From Acidobacteriota bacterium (GTDB lineage Bacteria > Acidobacteriota > Blastocatellia > RBC074), in NCBI GenBank assembly GCA_013140935.1, contig JABFSD010000030.1, forward strand, positions 1-11,793: 11,793 nt of DNA, read 5' to 3'. This document shows, piece by piece, positions 7,483-11,793 of this stretch. The translations under genes were made by a program, and so were the position numbers. The first letter of the stretch is position 1. Each line of letters starts with the position of its first letter. The notes below the pieces were generated by a model. It did not search any database, was not told the DNA's origin, and was given only the letters and a program-made list of their open reading frames with translations.

Positions 7483-7566
7483 TTTCGCAGACGCAAAGAC
7501 CAGATGCCCATCACCATCGCTCATACAGCGAAAGCCTGGCTCAATAGAGCCGCTTCTAAATCCTAA
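7483..7566 (+). pseudogene. Decayed 3' fragment related to the small gene at 1949-2194
   Basis: Reads FRRRKDQMPITIAHT, then a different tail ending in TAA at 7564-7566. The small protein at 1949-2194 has FRGREDQMLITIAHT in its C-terminal third. At nucleotide level about 46 bases from 7483 align with bases from 2081 with only seven differences, several of them silent, so the frame was once coding. The frame stays open back only to 7444 (stop TAA 7441-7443) and has no recognisable N-terminal half, so about two thirds of the gene has been lost or diverged beyond recognition. Confidence 0.7.
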
Positions 7567-7583
7567 AAATCCGATTCCATTCA

Positions 7584-7601
7584 AAAATCTGGAAAATCTG
7601 G
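7584..7601 (+). repeat. 9-bp tandem repeat
   Basis: AAAATCTGG occurs twice in direct succession (7584-7592, 7593-7601), then AAAG. It lies about 70 bases upstream of the -24 element, a place where an activator site could be, but nothing further supports that. Confidence 0.7.
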
Positions 7602-7667
7602 AAAGCTGCTTTTGCTCATACCAGCATGAAACTCTGGTTTTTGTAATAACCTCGCTTGTGATTTAAC

Positions 7668-7683
7668 AGGTACAGGGCTTGCT
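7668..7683 (+). promoter_or_regulatory. Sigma-54-like -24/-12 promoter of the second receptor
   Basis: AGGTACAGGGCTTGCT has GG (7669-7670), ten bases, then GC (7681-7682) in TTGCT. It matches the sigma-54 consensus TGGCAC-N5-TTGCW better than the element at 2323-2338 does, including AC in the -24 half. Transcription from about 7694 would give a leader of about 133 bases. Confidence 0.65.
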
Positions 7684-7708
7684 TAAAATCACTTGAAAAA
7701 ATTACTCA

Positions 7709-7800
7709 TCTCACTTTTGAGACCATTTACCCAAGCCACAATACGCTGCGAACGACACGCCAAATAGCGTGATGGCAATCTGATAGTTGTAGTGGCAATC
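7709..7800 (+). promoter_or_regulatory. Leader of the second receptor with two stems and a repeated octamer
   Basis: TCTCA-cttt-TGAGA (7709-7722) and CACGC-caaata-GCGTG (7756-7771) can form small hairpins. TGGCAATC then occurs at 7773-7780 and 7793-7800. GGCAAT is also present twice in the leader of the first receptor (2434-2439 and 2465-2470). No known RNA regulator is recognised. Confidence 0.3.
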
Positions 7801-7826
7801 ATTCTGAACCCAAGATAGGAGCTATG

Positions 7827-10800
7827 ATGGAAAATTTGTTTAAAGTTAGACTGTTGGCGGTTTTGTTAGTCTTTTGCACCCTGATGAGTGCGTCGGCTTT
7901 CGGACAAACGCGTGGTAGTTTGAGCGGGCTGATTAGTGACGCTAACGGTGGGGCTTTGAGCGGTGCCAAAATCATCGCCAAGCATGTAACCACGAGTGAA
8001 GACTTCACGACCTCCACTGATGCGCAGGGAGCTTTCATCTTTCCTTCCGTTCCGCTTGGTCAATTCACCATTACCATTGAGGCCACCGGCTTCAAACGCA
8101 CTCAGGCGGAAAATATCATTGTCGAAGTCGGTACTCCGGCGAAAATTACCGTAACACTCGAAGTCGGCGGAGTCAGCGAAGCGGTCGTCATTAGCGGCGA
8201 TGTACAGGAAGTCATCAACACTACCAATGCAACGCTGACGAACGTCATCAACACACGGCAAGTAAGAGACTTACCGCTGTTGGGGCGTAACCCGGTTGAT
8301 TTAGCGCGTCTGCAAGCAGGGATTGCCGTAACGGGAACTGATACCCGCACCGCGTCTGTCGGTGGGCTTCGCGGGAGCGCGACCAACGTCACTCAAGACG
8401 GCATCAACGCGATGGATAATTTCGTTAAGACCGATTCGTTCTTCGCCCTGAGCGCGCCTTCGCTCGATTCAGTGAGTGAGTTCAGCGTAACCACTGGAAC
8501 GGTCGGCTCTGACGCAGGGCGCGGTATGGCCCAAGTTAAAATGGTTACCAAGTCCGGCAGCAATGACTTTCACGGTCGCATGTTCTATCAACATCGCAAC
8601 GACGCTTTGAACGCGAATACCTTCTTTAATAACGCTTCCAGCACGCCCAGAACTCTTTTGCGGCAACACTTCTTCGGCTTCAATGTTGGCGGGCCCGTTT
8701 GGCTACCGAAAAAAGTTTTTGGCCCTGCCGGTTATGATGGGCGTAACAAGAGCTTTTGGTTTTTCTCTTATGAAGCCTTCCGCGAAAACTTCCAGGCCAC
8801 ACGCAACCGTACGGTGCTGAGTCCTGAAGCTCGCCAAGGCATCTTTCGCTACACCGGTTCAAACGGTCAGGTGCAGTCAGTCAACCTGCTCGCGATTGGC
8901 AACGTTAAGGCCCTTAACGCTATTAGCGGAGCCCAACTCAACGCGATGCCTGCCTTTAACAACACACTCGTCGGCGACGGGCTTAATACGGTCGGCTATC
9001 GCTATAACGTATTAGGGGCCGACCCCAACGACAAATACGTTGGTCGCTTCGATCAGCAGTTACTGGAAAACTCCAAGATCGGTTCGCATAAACTGGAATT
9101 CGTTTACAACCGCACCAACACTATTCTCAGGCCCGACACTTTCAATGCGCTTGAAGCACCCTTCACAGGCGGCGTAAATGCTTACCAGTTCTCCGCACGT
9201 ACATTGACGACGGCAGCGATTCAGTCAACTTTCGGCTCACGTATGACGAATGAAGTGCGCGTCGGTCACCAGCGCGCGCCGGTACAATTCCTACGTGAAG
9301 ATGGGCTGCCCACCCATATCCCATACTTCCTCACTCTCTTCTCGGTATCGAATTTCGATAACCAGTTTATGGGGCAAGGGCGCAACACCATGCTTTACCA
9401 GTACATTGATAATTTTTCACTGACCAGCGGATCACACACCATGCGGATGGGGGCTGATATTCAATCCGTCACAGCGATTACCTTCAATGATGCGGGAGTC
9501 ATTCAGACGATCACCTTGAGTCCGAACAATGCGGCTAATGGAACCGGCATCCTCGCAGCAGCATTTCCCAACCTGCCGACGGGCGCTACGGGAACAGCCA
9601 TTGTCACCCGCGCGCAAGGTGTTTACGCCGACATCGTTGGATTGCTGGGTTCATCCACGAAAACTTTTAACGTGACCAGCCCCACCTCCGGCTTCGTACC
9701 CAACGCCACTCGTAAACGCGATTTCAAACAACGCCAAACGAGCCTCTATTTTCAGGATCAGTGGCGTGTGAAACGCAACTTCACTTTGAATTACGGTATG
9801 CGTTGGGAATTTCAGGGCGTGCCGTATGAAAGAAACGGCATCGCAATTCAGCCGAGCAGCGTTGCGGGGTTATTCGGTATTTCCGGTCTCAACAATCTAT
9901 TCAAACCCGGTACGCTCTCTGGTACGGCACCGACCTCACTTGAGTTCGTCAACGGCAAAACGGGCAAGAAACTCTATGGCAATGACTGGAATAACTTTGC
10001 GCCCTTTATCGGCATTGCCTATTCGCCCAATGTTGAACACGGGCCGCTCAGTTGGATTTTTGGCAAGGAAGGCAAGAGTTCAATTCGCGCTGGTTATTCG
10101 ATCAGCTATTTGCAAGATGGCTTCACGGTCGTCAGCAACGCTTTAGGCACCGGTACGACCAATCCGGGCTTGATTCAATCGGCAGCGAGCAATACGCCGA
10201 CGGGCGTTCTGACTGCTGCGGGCATTTCACTGACCACGCCCACTTTCAAGATTCCGATCACCGATGCCGAAAATATTCTCATTAACACGAATAACGGGTT
10301 GTGGACATTCGATCCGAATCTACGCACGCCCTATGTTCAGCAATGGTCATTCGGTATCGAACGCGAGATCGCCAATAACACTGCTTTAGAAGTGCGTTAT
10401 GTGGGCAATCACGCAATCAAAGTGTTTCGTGCCGTAGACTTTAATGAAGTTAATATCTTCGAGAATGGCTTCTTGAATGAGTTCTTAGGGGCGCAGAAGA
10501 ATCTGGCAATCAATGGTGGTACCAGCTTTGCTCCAGGCGCGGCTGGAACGGTGGCGTTGCCGACCTTGAGTACACTGTTTGCCGGATTGACTGCCGGCAA
10601 CGGGTTTGGCAGTTCCACGTTTATCACCCAATTGAATAACAATAACGTAGGTGCAATGGCGTTCAACTTAGCGAATCTTGCTACCTATCGGGCCAATCGG
10701 GCGAATCTTACGCCGAATTTCTTCTTAGCTAATCCCAACGCAAACTTTGCGCGGTTGTTGACCAATAACTCTTTCTCGACTTACCACTCGCTCCAGGCGG

Positions 10801-11588
10801 AAATCCGCAAGCGCATGGCGAAAGGTTTACAACTGCAAGCCAACTACACGTTTAGCAAGGCGCTCACTGACAGCGAAGGAAGCCAGAGTACCTTGGAAAC
10901 CTTCCGTACTTATCGCAACCTCAGGTTGGATAAGCACCGTGCCAACTTTGATCAGACGCATCGCTTCATCACCAACTTTATTTACGAACTGCCGTTTGGC
11001 CCGGGCCGTCGCTGGTTGAATGGCGGTTTTGCTCCGCTCCGCAAGGTTGCTGAAGGTTGGCAGCTTGGTGCCATTATCAACGCGCAAACGGGCAGCCCGA
11101 TCTTCATTACCTCGGGCCGTTCAACCATCAATCAGTTCGCCGGTACTATCGGGGCGCAGTTCGTGGGAAGCGATTTCAACACCTTCAAGAATGCTGCCGG
11201 TATCCACAAAACAGCGGCTGGGGTGTTCTACTTCGATCCAAGCTTGCTGAACATTACGACCAACGCGACGACCGGGCAATTGACGGGTGCCACGCTCAAG
11301 AGCGGCTTGCTTGCTGCCCCTGCGCCTGGCAGCTTCGGCAATTTCCCACGTAACTCGTTTAATGGGCCGGGCTTCACGCAAGTAGACTTTAGCCTCAACA
11401 AACGGACGCGGTTTTATGAGAAAGCGGACTTCGAGTTGAAGGTTAACTTTATCAATGCGTTTAACCACGCGAACTTTGTCTTTGGCTCTCTTAACTTTGA
11501 TGCTGCCAATTTTGGTCGCATTAATACCACCAGAGGGTCAGGTTCGACAGCACGCGAAATCAATTTTATCGCCAGCATCAATTTCTAA
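7827..11588 (+). CDS. Oar-like TonB-dependent outer-membrane receptor with carboxypeptidase-regulatory-like domain
   Basis: A 1253-residue outer-membrane receptor, paralogous to that at 2513-6502; substrate unknown. Two ATGs are adjacent (7824, 7827). AGGAG at 7817-7821 lies five bases before 7827 but only two before 7824, so 7827 is preferred. The signal peptide covers residues 1 to about 27 (core LLAVLLVFCTLMSASAFGQ). The carboxypeptidase-regulatory-like domain spans about 28-115 (GSLSGLISDANGGALSGA, ATGFKRTQAENI). A plug-like region follows (LPLLGRNPVDLARLQAG, NVTQDGINAMDN, GMAQVKMVTKSGSNDFHG), then a barrel of about 1000 residues ending REINFIASINF with terminal Phe. The protein has no cysteine outside the signal peptide, unlike its paralogue. 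The closest shared stretch is FNEVNIFENGFLNEF (10440-10484). Preceded by its own -24/-12 element and followed by a strong hairpin, it appears monocistronic. Confidence 0.92.
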   Translation: MENLFKVRLLAVLLVFCTLMSASAFGQTRGSLSGLISDANGGALSGAKIIAKHVTTSEDFTTSTDAQGAFIFPSVPLGQFTITIEATGFKRTQAENIIVEVGTPAKITVTLEVGGVSEAVVISGDVQEVINTTNATLTNVINTRQVRDLPLLGRNPVDLARLQAGIAVTGTDTRTASVGGLRGSATNVTQDGINAMDNFVKTDSFFALSAPSLDSVSEFSVTTGTVGSDAGRGMAQVKMVTKSGSNDFHGRMFYQHRNDALNANTFFNNASSTPRTLLRQHFFGFNVGGPVWLPKKVFGPAGYDGRNKSFWFFSYEAFRENFQATRNRTVLSPEARQGIFRYTGSNGQVQSVNLLAIGNVKALNAISGAQLNAMPAFNNTLVGDGLNTVGYRYNVLGADPNDKYVGRFDQQLLENSKIGSHKLEFVYNRTNTILRPDTFNALEAPFTGGVNAYQFSARTLTTAAIQSTFGSRMTNEVRVGHQRAPVQFLREDGLPTHIPYFLTLFSVSNFDNQFMGQGRNTMLYQYIDNFSLTSGSHTMRMGADIQSVTAITFNDAGVIQTITLSPNNAANGTGILAAAFPNLPTGATGTAIVTRAQGVYADIVGLLGSSTKTFNVTSPTSGFVPNATRKRDFKQRQTSLYFQDQWRVKRNFTLNYGMRWEFQGVPYERNGIAIQPSSVAGLFGISGLNNLFKPGTLSGTAPTSLEFVNGKTGKKLYGNDWNNFAPFIGIAYSPNVEHGPLSWIFGKEGKSSIRAGYSISYLQDGFTVVSNALGTGTTNPGLIQSAASNTPTGVLTAAGISLTTPTFKIPITDAENILINTNNGLWTFDPNLRTPYVQQWSFGIEREIANNTALEVRYVGNHAIKVFRAVDFNEVNIFENGFLNEFLGAQKNLAINGGTSFAPGAAGTVALPTLSTLFAGLTAGNGFGSSTFITQLNNNNVGAMAFNLANLATYRANRANLTPNFFLANPNANFARLLTNNSFSTYHSLQAEIRKRMAKGLQLQANYTFSKALTDSEGSQSTLETFRTYRNLRLDKHRANFDQTHRFITNFIYELPFGPGRRWLNGGFAPLRKVAEGWQLGAIINAQTGSPIFITSGRSTINQFAGTIGAQFVGSDFNTFKNAAGIHKTAAGVFYFDPSLLNITTNATTGQLTGATLKSGLLAAPAPGSFGNFPRNSFNGPGFTQVDFSLNKRTRFYEKADFELKVNFINAFNHANFVFGSLNFDAANFGRINTTRGSGSTAREINFIASINF

Positions 11589-11619
11589 AATTGCTGCTTC
11601 GGTTTGTCCGCGCAAATGA

Positions 11620-11668
11620 AAAAGAGAAAGCGGGGACGAAGTTTTTCTTCGTCCCCGCTTTCTCTTTT
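11620..11668. terminator. Perfect 22-bp hairpin, probably bidirectional terminator
   Basis: Bases 11620-11641 and 11647-11668 are exact reverse complements around a TTTTT loop. The stem has a G+C-rich core (GCGGGGACGAAG) and outer A-rich/T-rich ends (AAAAGAGAAA, TTTCTCTTTT), so each strand ends in a U-rich arm. It lies 31 bases after the receptor stop codon and 37 bases beyond the stop codon of the convergent minus-strand gene, so it can end both transcripts. Confidence 0.93.
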
Positions 11669-11705
11669 AACAACTCGCTCGTAGCAAAAAACAAAGGGGG
11701 GCAAT

Positions 11706-11793
11706 TTAGAAATCAAACGCCTCTTTCACCTTATTCACCCGCTTCTCAGCTTCTTCCCGCCAATACGCCTTCAATGCGCCCCACGTCGTAGGG
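11706..11793 (-). CDS. 3' end of a minus-strand gene, product unknown
   Basis: On the minus strand an open frame enters from the right edge and ends at TAA (complement of 11706-11708). The visible last 28 residues include TTWGALKAYWREEAEKRV and end KEAFDF. The residues are helical and charged as in a real protein C-terminus, and the stop lies just before the shared terminator at 11620-11668, as expected for a convergent gene. The fragment is too short to name. The plus-strand open frame at 11591-11791 over the same bases runs through the hairpin and is not credible. Confidence 0.6.
   Translation of the reverse strand, partial: PTTWGALKAYWREEAEKRVNKVKEAFDF

Larger units (their letters stand above)
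7361..7826. other. Intergenic region: gene remnant, promoter and receptor leader
   Basis: This 466-base gap holds no intact gene. From left to right: about 80 featureless bases with no clear terminator after the secreted-protein gene, a decayed small-gene fragment (7483-7566), a 9-bp tandem repeat (7584-7601), a -24/-12 promoter element (7668-7683), a leader with two small stems and a repeated TGGCAATC, and the AGGAG at 7817-7821 for the second receptor. Confidence 0.6.

Noticed and set aside
7827..7910. Lipobox in the second receptor (LLVFC)
   Set aside because: Phe before Cys does not fit a lipobox, and the cysteine is inside the hydrophobic core, with a normal cleavage site after it.
11591..11791. 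Plus-strand open frame after the second receptor
   Set aside because: It runs through both arms of the terminator hairpin and overlaps a more credible minus-strand gene end.

Overview
This window looks like a chromosomal segment from an Acidobacteriota-type bacterium, perhaps the Blastocatellia/Solibacter side. The basis is indirect. Two very large outer-membrane receptors of the Oar-like, carboxypeptidase-regulatory-domain TonB-dependent type stand without any SusD partner. G+C is moderate (roughly mid-50s % by eye), and genes carry good GGAGG-type ribosome binding sites. No rRNA, tRNA, CRISPR array, IS or phage gene was seen.

Bases 1-1890 hold an aromatic amino-acid block. It contains the 3' part of pheA (prephenate dehydratase with a C-terminal ACT domain), which the left edge cuts and which carries an apparent one-base frameshift near base 127. 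49 bases later comes an intact type I DAHP synthase (aroF) with an N-terminal regulatory domain, followed by a hairpin. The two enzymes sit at the entry to the shikimate pathway and in the phenylalanine branch, and probably form one operon.

Bases 1900-6570 hold a small ORF of unknown function (1949-2194), an intergenic region with a sigma-54-like -24/-12 element, a structured 5' leader, and the first giant receptor (2513-6502), ended by a strong intrinsic terminator. Bases 6600-7360 hold a secreted 231-residue protein of unknown function. Bases 7361-7826 hold a decayed 3' fragment of the same small ORF family, a second -24/-12 element sharing the 9-mer AGGGCTTGC with the first, and a second leader. 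Then comes the second giant receptor (7827-11588), ended by a perfect 22-bp hairpin that also lies at the end of a convergent minus-strand gene entering from the right edge.

The most notable pattern is a repeated module: small ORF (intact or decayed), then sigma-54-like promoter, then a long leader containing GGCAAT twice, then an Oar-like receptor. It suggests the two receptors are paralogous units kept under a common promoter type. The receptor substrates cannot be read from the sequence.
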